41,158 bases of DNA. It comes from Mesotaenium endlicherianum. Lineage: Eukaryota; Streptophyta; Zygnematophyceae; Zygnematales; Mesotaeniaceae. The notes beneath the pieces were generated by a model. It did not search any database, was not told where the DNA came from, and was given only the letters and a program-made list of their open reading frames with translations. Numbering within the stretch: position 1 is the first letter of the stretch; every line of letters begins with the position of its first letter. Location of the stretch: the NCBI GenBank assembly GCA_009602735.1, contig WELA01011287.1, forward strand, positions 166,159 through 207,316, in the 5' to 3' direction. A program made the translations under genes and the position numbers. Below are positions 10,532-19,160 of this stretch, one piece after another.

Positions 10532-13500
10532 GTGTGTGTGAGTGCGTGTAAGTGTGTGCGTGAATCCGCACAAGCGTAGCCTGGCATCCACGGTTGACAC
10601 AAAAATCTTCCACCTCCCTCTCTCTTTCTCTCTAAAAGTGAATGCAGGGGCCAGCTGCGGCTGCGCTACCATAGGAGCATGAACGCGCTCAACTTAGCAT
10701 GCGACAGTTTCTACCAGGGGAACCACCAGCTGGCAACAACAACAGGCCCTGAGCTCTATACCATCAACATAGGCCCACCTGCCTCCCTTGCCCCCCCACT
10801 CTCTCCGACTCTGTTTCACCCTCTCCTTCTCCCCCTCCCATCCTCCTGGTGTTTCTTCTTACCTTTTCCCCGGCCCCCCTCCGCCCCTCCCTCGCACCTG
10901 CCCGCCCTCCCGCCCCCCTGCNNNNNNNNNNNNNNNNNNNNNNNNNNNNNNNNNNNNNNNNNNNNNNNNNNNNNNNNNNNNNNNNNNNNNNNNNNNNNNN
11001 NNNNNNNNNNNNNNNNNNNNNNNNNNNNNNNNNNNNNNNNNNNNNNNNNNNNNNNNNNNNNNNNNNNNNNNNNNNNNNNNNNNNNNNNNNNNNNNNNNNN
11101 NNNNNNNNNNNNNNNNNNNNNNNNNNNNNNNNNNNNNNNNNNNNNNNNNNNNNNNNNNNNNNNNNNNNNNNNNNNNNNNNNNNNNNNNNNNNNNNNNNNN
11201 NNNNNNNNNNNNNNNNNNNNNNNNNNNNNNNNNNNNNNNNNNNNNNNNNNNNNNNNNNNNNNNNNNNNNNNNNNNNNNNNNNNNNNNNNNNNNNNNNNNN
11301 NNNNNNNNNNNNNNNNNNNNNNNNNNNNNNNNNNNNNNNNNNNNNNNNNNNNNNNNNNNNNNNNNNNNNNNNNNNNNNNNNNNNNNNNNNNNNNNNNNNN
11401 NNNNNNNNNNNNNNNNNNNNNNNNNNNNNNNNNNNNNNNNNNNNNNNNNNNNNNNNNNNNGGGGGGGGCAGGGAGAAAGGACGGGTCGGGGTTTGTGTCT
11501 GAGCTAGCGCACTCACTATTCGTCGATACTCCTTCTTCAAGCTCACATCATCCACCGACTCAAACCTCTCCGCGTTGAGCACCACGTAATGGTCCTCACA
11601 CTCCTGGATGCGCGCAATCTCCTCGTCGGCCTGCCCGCCCTCGGACCTGCCACTTATCGATGCGCCAGAGGACCCCCTCAGGTTGTCAGCAGCGTCCTCC
11701 TTGGACGGCTCTGGCGGCGGCGGCGTCGGCGGCTCTTCCGAGGCTCTTCCGAACCAGCTGCCCTTCCAGCCCCCGCCCTTATCTCCTCCAGCCCCCCCCC
11801 TTTCAGCCTGCTGACTAGCCTTGCCCAACGGCGTCTCAACGCCTCCCCTCTCTGCCTTGCTGGCGCCCCCTTTCCGCCTGGCGCTGCCACCTGGCGACGG
11901 AGGCTCCCCACCAACTCCCCCGGACGAGCTCTTGGCCCTCTTCTCAAAGGTGTCCCACCCATCCTTGTTGCTCCGGTTGTCCATGGACCAGGTGAAGAGG
12001 TCGCTGGAGAGGCAAGAGAGGGAGGTGCACAGAAGCAGCACGCTCACCCCCCCCTCCCTGTAGGCGCAATAGGCGCCATAGACCATGGCCAGCCCCGTCC
12101 CCTCCTTGACCCTCCCGCAGGCGAATGCCCCTCCTGCTCACGCGGAGATACAGAGTCAGGCACAGGTGCATCTGCATGTGCAGGGGAAGGAACAGGCCCC
12201 CAGACGCGCAAGCCCCCTCGCTCAGCTCAGCTGGCTGTGCAGGCTGCCCCGCCATAAGCTTCTCACGCTTTCACCTAGCCTTATTGAAAAATCCTTGTAA
12301 CATAATACTTGCATACACATGTATGTATACATGCCTATTGGCTACTATTTTTTTCCTTTCTGAGGGCCCATACCCTGCATCACCCCTGCAGCTCCCACTC
12401 CACCCCTGCAGCCAATTGAGGTGGTGATGCCAGCGGTGACGGTGCAGCCCTCTCTGATTGGAGCTCTCTAGAGGCAGGCGGGGCTGCTTGATGGGAGGGG
12501 AGGGGTGGGTGGGGTGGGGATGACTTGCTGAAGCCAGGTATCTGAAGGCTGTTTCAGGCTCCTAGACAGGCCAGCATCACTATTGATAATGTGCGACGTA
12601 AGCTCTGCTTAAGCTAGCTGAGTTTTCAAGTAAATGATGCCTTGATGATGAATTTCAATGAGCTTCATGAACAATCTCTTCAGTTGCAGCAGAAGCACCC
12701 TCTGCAATAGAGTCCAACACTTCTTGAGGCTTAATCTACACCGCTCGACGTCAGGAGCCTCTAGCAGCAGCGTTCCAGATCAAAGGGCAAAGCTTGCTGT
12801 GCAATGTAACCTGTTCTCTATAGATTTACGCTCGCATGCAATGCCGCACACGACCCCAACCTTTCCAAACCCGCCATAGGCTCGCCACGAACCCGACCCT
12901 AGACTTCCAGACTGACTGTAAGATGGCAGTGCCTCACCTTCAGAGGGGAGAAAAAGTTGTAAGCTACATTGATTGTTAGATGCATAAATTAGTAGCTGGA
13001 GGTAGGTACCTGCAATGGCAGACACTCCTAGGGTCCAGAGCGTGCTTCCAAAGTAGCAGCCCTCGAGCAGGCTGATGGCTCCAAACACTATGAGGGCGAT
13101 GAGGGGGCTCAGGAAGAAGGCCAAGGCTGTGGAGCTTCCCTGAGAAGAGACAATAAAATTGATAGAAGCTCATGTTAGACAAGATGTGACAGCAGATGGA
13201 TCCAAGCACCACGAGGGCCATGTGGGGCTCAAGAAGAAGGCCAAGGCTGTGGAACTTCCTCAAAGAAGACGAACTACTTCTGGGAAATTTGCGTCAGACA
13301 TTCTGCGGTAGCACAAGCATGCGCTCCAATCGCTACGTGCGCTACGGATGAAGAGCGACGCTGCTTGATGGTTGCTGAAGATGAAGCATCTGGTGCAGGA
13401 AACCAAAACTCACCAGGCCCAGAAAGAAGAGGAGATAGCCTGAACGTCGAGCCAGAGTCAGGAGAGTGCACCACAGCACCATCATGAAAGCAGCAGTCTG

Positions 13501-13827
13501 CACTTTATACATGGAGGAGAAGCCTCGAAGCGCGGACGAGGCGACCAAGACTCCAAAAGCTGAAATGAGCATGCCGGCCATCTTCAACCCATATCCAGCT
13601 CGACTGACGTAGGGAGACAACGTCCGCCAAAATTTCATGACCTTGGGACTCAGCTGCCTCCAAGACTGTACGAGTAGAGGACCGAGACTCCTCGTAAGCT
13701 GCAGGGCTGAGAACTTAAATTGTTGCCATGGATCTTCCATGTTCTCATCACGAGATGTCCCACTCGAGCTCTTGCCAGCCCAGGATGGAGGCCTTTTATT
13801 TCCTGGATTTCGCTTACGACCTACCAT
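3885..13827 (-). CDS. DNAJC14: DNAJC14-like J-domain / Jiv90 membrane co-chaperone, nine exons
   Basis: Nine exons join in one frame (2043 nt, 680 residues plus TGA): 13827-13414, 13139-13010, 12133-11517, 10167-10087, 9690-9574, 8852-8724, 6600-6514, 5390-5319 and 4280-3885. Every intron is GT-AG. Domain order: hydrophobic multi-pass region (about residues 60-245), a Gly/Ser/Pro-rich linker, a J domain (about 362-437) with the HPD triad at 392-394, a Jiv90-type domain (about 470-560) with two CxxC pairs (CMRC and CGRC), and a Gly/Lys/Arg-rich basic tail. This order is that of DNAJC14, a family of ER-membrane Hsp70 co-chaperones in animals and plants; HPD stimulates Hsp70 ATPase. ATG 13827 is the first ATG in frame with the membrane region. 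The J domain is split so that HPD lies alone in a 27-codon exon. All key residues are present and there is no internal stop, so the gene looks functional. Location in the ER is inferred from the family. Confidence 0.87.
4996..5074. repeat. (CA)n / (CGCA)n microsatellite in intron 8
   Basis: Alternating CA and CGCA units, with a pure (CA)n stretch at about 5034-5052 and potential Z-DNA. The His/Thr or Val/Cys frames through it are artefacts. Confidence 0.9.
5319..5390 (-). CDS. Exon 8 of DNAJC14-like gene
   Basis: Twenty-four codons: [20 protein letters not shown] then FKCQ, the family's signature for the end of Jiv90 (D-G-x-V/I-x-D-I-T-x-W). The splice sites CCCCAG and GTAAGC are textbook. 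Confidence 0.92.
5523..5544. repeat. (GAG)n trinucleotide repeat in intron 7 region
   Basis: Seven or so AGG/GAG units. No coding evidence in any frame nearby. Confidence 0.75.
6131..6180. repeat. (TG)n-rich tract in intron 7
   Basis: GTGTGTG/GTGCGTG units on the plus strand, meaning CA-rich in the sense of the host gene. Confidence 0.8.
6244..6480. repeat. Purine-rich GGGACA/GGGGATA tract in intron 7
   Basis: Degenerate short purine units (AGGGACAGGG, GGGGATAGGG) repeated many times on the plus strand, so the host gene's intron is polypyrimidine here. There is one ambiguous base at 6253. Confidence 0.65.
6514..6600 (-). CDS. Exon 7 of DNAJC14-like gene
   Basis: Twenty-nine codons: [17 protein letters not shown] and [12 protein letters not shown], the central Jiv90 stretch (charged GDGW-E then a hydrophobic patch). 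The acceptor is GAGCAG before 6600 and the donor GTGAGA is at 6513-6508. Confidence 0.88.
6775..6965. repeat. Degenerate minisatellite with GTGAAACCC units, intron 6
   Basis: Roughly 20-25-bp units of the form GTGAAACCC-n-CTCTGGG repeat with drift (for example near 6803, 6861 and 6926). Several contain the telomere-like heptamer core AACCCTAA, but the units are not a perfect telomere array. Confidence 0.5.
7535..7680. repeat. C/T-rich CTCCC tract in intron 6
   Basis: Tandem CTCCC/CTCCCCT units on the plus strand, flanked by ordinary sequence. No gene signal. Confidence 0.7.
8375..8715. repeat. Long (TG)n/(GCGTGT)n array at the 5' end of intron 6
   Basis: GCGTGTGCGTGC-type units with a pure (GT)n core at 8511-8547. 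It begins about eight bases inside the exon 6 donor, so in gene sense the intron opens with a long CA/CG-rich run. Confidence 0.9.
8724..8852 (-). CDS. Exon 6 of DNAJC14-like gene (start of Jiv90 domain)
   Basis: An acidic lead-in ([17 protein letters not shown]) is followed by [18 protein letters not shown] and SSSRWCG. CMRC is the first CxxC pair. The second pair is completed only after splicing to exon 7 (CG then RC), which supports both splice sites. Confidence 0.88.
8881..8936. repeat. (ATCC)n tetranucleotide microsatellite in intron 5
   Basis: ATCC units with GTCC and ATCT variants. Confidence 0.85.
9574..9690 (-). CDS. Exon 5 of DNAJC14-like gene
   Basis: Completes the J domain ([18 protein letters not shown]), then [13 protein letters not shown]. 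The acceptor is CAG at 9693-9691; the donor is inside a run of seven G, so its exact position could shift by a base or two. Confidence 0.85.
10087..10167 (-). CDS. Exon 4 of DNAJC14-like gene (HPD exon)
   Basis: Twenty-seven codons in phase 0 carrying the J-domain core [12 protein letters not shown] and the helix-III sequence [11 protein letters not shown]. Flanked by CAG and GTGTGT splice sites. Confidence 0.92.
10258..10562. repeat. (TG)n-rich array near the 3' end of intron 3
   Basis: GT/GCGT/GCAT units, with an almost pure (GT)n core at 10474-10515 and another after a CGCGCG step. It is the fourth such block in introns of the same gene. Confidence 0.88.
10922..11460. other. Assembly gap (539 N) inside intron 3
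   Basis: Run of N. Both splice sites of intron 3 lie outside it (11516 and 10168), and the J domain joins in phase across it, so no conserved coding exon need be hidden here. Flanks are C-rich and G-rich, which explains the gap. Confidence 0.97.
11517..12133 (-). CDS. Exon 3 of DNAJC14-like gene
   Basis: Begins after GAGCAG with two bases that complete the phase-1 codon. It encodes the last membrane segment ([13 protein letters not shown] onward), then the motif SSDLFTW, a long Gly/Ser/Pro/Lys linker, and the first half of the J domain ([17 protein letters not shown]). The donor GTGAGT lies at 11516-11511, right beside the assembly gap. Confidence 0.85.
13010..13139 (-). CDS. Exon 2 of DNAJC14-like gene
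   Basis: Almost wholly hydrophobic ([19 protein letters not shown]), giving further membrane spans. The acceptor is CTCAG at 13144-13140 and the donor GTACC begins at 13009. The exon ends in phase 1. A decayed copy of its first half lies in the preceding intron. Confidence 0.8.
13190..13263 (-). repeat. Duplicated fragment of exon 2 in intron 1
   Basis: On the minus strand this matches the first ~60 bases of exon 2 (the segment coding CCACAGCCTTGGCCTTCTTC and onward) with several substitutions. It has lost the CTCAG acceptor (CTTTGAG instead) and runs into stops, so it is a pseudoexon. Confidence 0.75.
13414..13827 (-). CDS. Exon 1 of DNAJC14-like gene
   Basis: Codes for residues 1-138. A basic N-terminus ([12 protein letters not shown]) is followed by two hydrophobic segments, one around [18 protein letters not shown]. 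The donor GTGAGT begins at 13413, and the exon ends in phase 0 after a Leu/Phe-rich membrane stretch that continues into exon 2. Confidence 0.85.
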
Positions 13828-15004
13828 CTTTCTCCTTGCAATATATGATCCCCGAAGCACTCAAGGCTTCCCGCCTCTACATAAAAGCTCCAGGACGTTT
13901 ATCCACTGAGACTTGACGCAATAATGTGCAAGTCGCAGCTCGGTCGCTTGTCAGTGCGCGGAGGGGCCCCCTGCGGCACGAGTGAGCACGAGTAAGCACG
14001 GGGGTCGGAGGTCGGGCTTCAAGTGGGGAGCTGGTCGAGACACCAAATTACGACCGACTGGTGTCATAACTAAAAATGCCTAGGCAGCCATGAACTTAGC
14101 AGAAAGCATAAATACAAACCAAATCAGATTTTACCGCTGAACAGAAGTGACCATACTATTACTTGGTAATATACTCAATCTATATGGTTCTTTGTGAGGG
14201 GACCAACAATTTTGCCCTCACAAATTGCCTCCGAAAGATCGCGACAAAGTTAATTGTCAAAACAGCGCCGCTGTCGACGCTCGCAGTCAACGCAACGACC
14301 TACCCTCCTTCCCTCCCTTCTTCGCCATCCCTTCTCCCTCCCTTTCCCACCCTCTCTCTATATAGTACACCCTCATAACAAGTAAGCGGCTATGGCCGCG
14401 TGCCACAACGAGTGACCATGCTTGCCCACCAGCATGCGCTCTCAGCCTTTAGAACTCGCGGACCCATCTAACGAGCGATAGTGCCCTCTCCCACGATCTC
14501 GTGACAAGCTATCTGGCGGCCTAGGAGAGGCTTCGCTTTCTCTCTCCTATGGCCGCTCAGGAAAAGCACCAATCGGATGAAATGTACATTTCACCTTGTA
14601 AAATATTTCATATTGTGCATTGCCTTCCTTTTCAAACTTCAATTTGAGTGCTTGCTTCAATTGTCAGTTCTCAAGCTAGCCCTTTACTTAAGCAGACCCT
14701 AAAATAGCTCTACTCATGCAAGCGGATAACAATTGTATAGTCGAAAATTGAAGATTTGAAACGTGTCGAAGACACGTTTAGATTTGTGAGATTTTCAAAT
14801 GCAAATATGAGACTTGTATAATTTTCAATTCAAATTTAGCAGTAGCGAATGCCCGCGCAAAATCCATAGAAATTGTACGAGTCCAGTCCACAGAGTACTA
14901 TTTAGTACGATAGAAGTCATTCAGTCAGTCATTGCACGAAAACAAAAATAGTGCTGTTAGATTTCTCTCCCCTCACGATGTCGTCACCCATAACCAGCAA
15001 ACTA
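13828..15004. other. 5' flank of the DNAJC14-like gene; no further gene seen
   Basis: Composition changes here from the GC-rich gene region to AT-richer retroelement DNA. The first ~100 bases must hold the 5' UTR and promoter of the minus-strand gene, but I cannot identify a TATA box with confidence. A TATATAG on the plus strand near 14360 has no gene downstream. Nothing else is recognisable. Confidence 0.5.
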
Positions 15005-15284
15005 CTGTCGCGACTGCTATCCACTTGACGGTGCCGAACGTGCAGCGCAAGTCACAGCCGCTTAGGTACGGGAAGTCAACGTTGACTCACCGACCAAAGG
15101 ACTGAGTGATCTTAGTCAGCGGTTATGTCAAAGTCGTCATCACTGTCAAAGTGGTCACGACACGTCAAACCCCACACCTAGGGATGGATGGGGATTTGGA
15201 CGAAATAGTCAGCCGAAAGGCTAGGGCCTGGAACCAGCAATGAGCCAGCCCAACAAGTGCCAAGTAAGGTGCTGATCAATCGGC

Positions 15285-15291
15285 TATTTAA
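15285..15291 (+). promoter_or_regulatory. TATA-like box of the LTR
   Basis: TATTTAA within CGGCTATTTAAGCC, conserved in both repeat copies (second at 23161-23167). It is a likely RNA polymerase II promoter element. Confidence 0.5.
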
Positions 15292-15559
15292 GCCAAGTAC
15301 AGCAGGGATGTTGCAGAGGCGTTGTGTGCCACCTCGGCCAAGACCCTCGAGTGACTAGTCACGGCTTGAGCGTTTATCTTAAACGCTGCCAGCCAGCCAC
15401 ATAGGCGTGATTACCAGCTGAAAGGCTAAGTGGTCATGCGCGACAGTCCCAAGGCATGCATGCATGCTGAATGACAACCTCTAAGCTGTTTGAGGGCTGC
15501 TAGGAAAGGACGGTATGCAAGCTAAGCGCTGTGACTAAGCACTGGCGGATGATGTGTGG

Positions 15560-15579
15560 TGCCTGTGAAAGGCACGAGT
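15560..15579 (+). other. Conserved short hairpin in the leader
   Basis: GTGCCT and AGGCAC pair around a GTGAA loop, and the sequence is unchanged in the 3' copy (about 23446-23465). It could be an RNA structure in the transcript leader; its role is unknown. Confidence 0.35.
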
Positions 15580-15806
15580 CCTGCCTGAAGCTGCCTCATT
15601 CTTGCTTGCATTGTTGTCAAGGAAGCTGAAGGAACAGAAGGAGCGCAAAGAAGAAGGAGTTCCCAAGGCCATAGAAGAGCCGGGACGCCACGCTTCTGCC
15701 GACGCTGGAAGATTTCTTCCTAAGTGTATCATAGAAAGGTTAGACCTCAGGAGTTCCTAAGAGAGGATCTCGCTGGTAGAAAGTACAGAGCTGCAGAATA
15801 GAATAT

Positions 15807-17316
15807 GTGGATAAGGATGCCCTGTTGCTATATCGGCAATTTCGGAAGGATGAGGATCTCACCCAGGAATGGGCATTTGGAGAGCAAAAAAGGGCTAGGG
15901 ATTTGAAAATCCAGAAAGAGGCTACGAAAGCTCGAATGTCTGCTTTATCTTCAGGAAGAACAGTGCCAACTGCACCTGTTGAGAGCATAGACTTGGCTGC
16001 ACTAACACAAAAATTAACAGAGGCCATGGGGCAACTCATTGAGGGCCAGCAAAGGGCTGCTACTTAGAATGATGATGCCGGCTCTGTCGCAGAGTTGCGA
16101 AAGGTGTGTGCAGAACTGTCTGAAAAGATTGCTAATGCTCAGGAACGAGTAACGCGCAGAGCTGCACCTTTTTATGGTCAGCAAGGCAATAGCGCCACGA
16201 CAGAGGCAAGCCATGCGCAAGCCTTGGCTAGCTGTCGTAAGGATATGGAGGCTAGGGATGACCAGCTAGACCCCGAGCATTGCCTGCGTCGTTTCTTTAA
16301 GTTGCTAGAAGCACAATTCCCAGAGGATCGCAGTCTTAAGGTGCACCGTTATGTGCATTTTGTCTGTCAATAGAACGAGACAGTCATGGAGGTTAAATCC
16401 AAATTGGTAGACCTCGCCAAAAAGGCAAAAATATGAGCCCAGAATAGTGGCTGACAAATTTATGTTGTGCTTGGGCAAGGAAACAGATCGTGAAGTCAGG
16501 CCACATCTGTTCGCGAAGCACAAAATTGACTGGGACATTGACGAGGCGGCTGAAATAGCACGCAATGTCGAAGAAGGTAAAATGTGGTTCAAGGAGGCTT
16601 CCAGGACGCTTATGGCTCCTGAGAGGAGGGAGGAATCCTCTCTGCCTAAGGCCAATAGCTCTAATTTTCAGTTTAAGAAAAAGAGCGGGTCTTTTAATAA
16701 GTTTGCTAAGCACGCCAACACTGCTGAAACAACAGAGGGCTGTTGGAATTGCAGGATATCAGGACATGTTTCAACAGAGGGCTGTTGGAATTGCAGGATA
16801 TCAGGACATCAGAAGAGAGATTGTCCGTACCCGGATGCTAAGCAACTATCTGCTAGCAAGGCGCAGATATGCGCACGTTGCAACAAGAAGGGACACTCGG
16901 AAGATGAGTGCTGGTCTAAGAACCCAAATCTAAAGCCGCCAAGGGCAAATGCTGCCACGAAGAAGGCAGACAAGGAGAAAAAGAAAGAAAAGGGTGGCCC
17001 TGGTAACCGCAAGGTTAACCAGAAGTACGACGCTATGAGTGCAGAAATCGCTGAGTTGAAAGCCCAATTTGCGAAACTAAATGCGCCTAATGTCTACTAT
17101 GATGCAGATGCTGCAGAAAAGACCGTCTGCAAAGGCGAGAAGCTGATGCCTGAAAGGGCTGTAGATACATTGGCTGCCGAGCGAGCAGATCACGACCGTC
17201 TGGTGCCAAAGAATGCAAGGAAGCTTCCTCAGACCTTCCGGATCACCCTGGATGAAAATGAGATCTCGCAGTTGCGACAGGCCAGGCCTGGGACGCGTAA
17301 GACATTTAGTTTTTAG
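15807..17316 (+). pseudogene. Gag with duplicated CCHC zinc knuckle
   Basis: A helical, charged capsid-like part runs 15807-16373 in one frame with TAG at 16065 and 16371. A +1 shift near 16430 leads to 16447-17316, also ending in TAG. The second part holds CCHC knuckles: CWNCRISGHQKRDC and CARCNKKGHSEDEC (CX2CX4HX4C), typical nucleocapsid nucleic-acid-binding modules. The first knuckle has been tandemly duplicated by an in-frame 42-bp repeat (16730 and 16772), leaving a partial extra copy in front. A Lys-rich stretch follows. The frame of the second part continues through the TAG at 17314 into the protease, so a Gag-Pro reading frame is likely. Confidence 0.75.
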
Positions 17317-17337
17317 CTGGAGAAGCTGAAGGCCCTG

Positions 17338-17850
17338 GTGGAACACCGGATCCAGCATGCTCCTTTGCTTTCTCTCGCTGATTTGCATATCACCTACCCA
17401 TTTACAGTTGAAGAAGCCGGACATCAGCTGGATATGGCTGAGGAGGGTGCAAACAGCGCCTCATTGCCTACCAATTTCAGCACCATGAGAGTGCAGAATA
17501 GGGATGGTGCACTAATATTCAACAACTGGGCAGCCCCCAACATTCTGTTGGATACGGGCGCACAGCCAGTCATTCTAGGAAAGCGAGCTGTGAAAGCTCT
17601 AGGAATGACAGCAAGGGACCTGAAAGAGAGTCCTTTCCAGTTGAGAATTGCCTCGGGACAAGTCTCAAAGTCTTGTGGGATTACTCGCAAGCCTGTGAAA
17701 ATCACAACAAATTCAGGGAAACCTGAAGAAGCATCACTACTCATGGAGTGCACAGTAACGGAGGCAGAGAACTATGATGTTCATCTGGGAACAGAAGCGC
17801 TGATTCCCTTGGGTATGATCATTGATCTGCGGAAGCGAATGGTGACTTAA
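17338..17850 (+). CDS. Retropepsin-like aspartic protease
   Basis: Carries NILLDTGAQPVILGKRAV: hydrophobic residues, the catalytic DTGA triplet and a following hydrophobic strand, then GTEALIPLGMIIDLRKR near the end, the second half of a retropepsin fold. About 170 residues, in the same frame as the second part of gag with one TAG (17314) between them. It would process the Gag and Pol polyprotein. Ends in TAA at 17848. The only potentially intact domain ahead of the methyltransferase. Confidence 0.72.
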   Translation: MEHRIQHAPLLSLADLHITYPFTVEEAGHQLDMAEEGANSASLPTNFSTMRVQNRDGALIFNNWAAPNILLDTGAQPVILGKRAVKALGMTARDLKESPFQLRIASGQVSKSCGITRKPVKITTNSGKPEEASLLMECTVTEAENYDVHLGTEALIPLGMIIDLRKRMVT

Positions 17851-17887
17851 CCAGTCAACAGATCAGCAGCCGGCAGGAGAAATTCCT

Positions 17888-19160
17888 GTGAAGATTGTTT
17901 GCACGGGAGAAGCAAACTACAGGTTGCTAGATTGCTGCGTGAACGACAGGTGCCCAGAAGCCTGCGACAACATCATGAAGCACAAAGAGGAACGCTATAC
18001 GAGCATCAACATGCCAACACCCTTGGAATGGCAACCTCGAATTATGGAGCAATTGGAAATTGTGAGTAGCAGGGACCGCGGCCCGCAAGAGCTGCTGCCA
18101 GTACCTTACCCAGTTACCTCTACTGCAAACCTGATGCCTGGAGTCAAACCGCTGCCGCAAGGCATTGTCAGGAGGGGAGATCCTTTTTGTAAAAGGGGAG
18201 TAGTGGTGTTGGAATTGTTCGCCAAACTTGGGTCTGGGATCATAGCATTGATCCAGCAAGGGACACAGGTAGCCAAAGTCCTGTATGTGGACAATGATGA
18301 CCACGCTTTTCTAGCATTCAGAGAAGTTATGAGTCAGATGCGACAAATGCATCACTTTTAGGGGTTGGTGCCCGCATACACTGATGTTGAGCGCATCGCT
18401 GGAGGCAACACTATTGAAGTGGAGCCTGAAGACCTGTATGGCTACAAGATTGATTGGATCTTTGCTGGATTTTCTTGTCAACCATTTTCCCAAGCTGGGA
18501 ACAGGAGAGGATTCATTGATCCACGAGCACAACACTCGGGATGGATGGTGAAAATCATCAGCATGCTGCGGGAATGTCAGCACTATCACCCACCAGTGTT
18601 TGTGATTGAGAACGTGCATCCAGGAATGGATTACAAGCAGATGAAGCCGAGAGAGCCATGGCTGATTTTTGACTCTACCTTGGGTCATCACGTGCTGATC
18701 AATGACGCCAAGCACGGAGGTTTATCCCATAGGGCCAGAATATTTTGGACCAACTGCATGTCTATTGAGATCCTGAGAGAAATGGAGGATCTTACACGGC
18801 GATCACCGACGGCATTGACAGTGGAAAAGGCACTGGCGGTACATACCAGACCAGTGACCAGGAGAGATTCCTATCCACAGTGCGTCATCAACGAACCAGG
18901 TCGGCCAAGGGTGGTAGTGCCTACCTTCACGGCGCATCCAGGATCCCAAGCCTTCATAGGAAGTGGACCAGGAATGGTCAAAGACATGCATGAAGGAGAT
19001 GCCATTTGGAGAGAGCCTACTGCGGTGGGGAAGGAAAAATGCCTTGGAATACCTCACACCATAGCTCGGCAGATATTCGGTGCTGTAGGGTCAGAGGAAG
19101 CTGCGAAGATTTCGGCAACATGATTGGACAGCACTCTATGACTTGGTTGGTGGAGACAAT
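17888..19160 (+). pseudogene. C5-DNA cytosine methyltransferase encoded inside the retroelement
   Basis: One frame from 17888 to 19123, broken by a single TAG at 18359. Motifs in order: I (ELFAKLGSGI, 18212-18244), II-like acidic VDNDD, IV (GFSCQPFSQAGNRRGFIDPR, 18467-18526), VI (FVIENVHPG, ENV at 18608), VIII (SHRARIFW, about 18728), a target-recognition stretch, IX (REPTAVGKEKCLGIP, 19010-19054). Motif X (GNMIGQHSMTWLVETI) is readable only in another frame at about 19111-19160, so a frameshift lies just before it. The set and order are those of m5C methyltransferases using S-adenosylmethionine. The catalytic loop reads SCQ where PCQ is nearly invariant; the nucleophile Cys and the ENV Glu are kept. 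A Pro-to-Ser change fits C-to-T decay or may be a real variant. Its position between protease and integrase shows it is part of the element, not a host gene. Confidence 0.85.

Larger units (their letters stand above)
15005..15814 (+). repeat. 5' direct repeat (truncated LTR plus leader) of the methyltransferase element
   Basis: Matches 22884-23702 along its length with roughly nine in ten positions identical by eye. It starts CTGTCGCGACTGCTATCC and ends AGAATAGAATATGT. The last ~200 bases can be read as a Lys/Glu-rich peptide in both copies, so the repeat may include leader or the start of gag as well as LTR. A TAA at 15758 is CAA in the other copy. Confidence 0.75.

Noticed and set aside
10679-12086. 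Frames running through the N gap
   Set aside because: The gap supplies no stops. Only 12133-11517 is supported, by J-domain similarity and splice sites.
17888-19160. Host chromosomal methyltransferase gene
   Set aside because: It has no introns, lies in line with gag, protease and integrase inside direct repeats, and shares their decay pattern.
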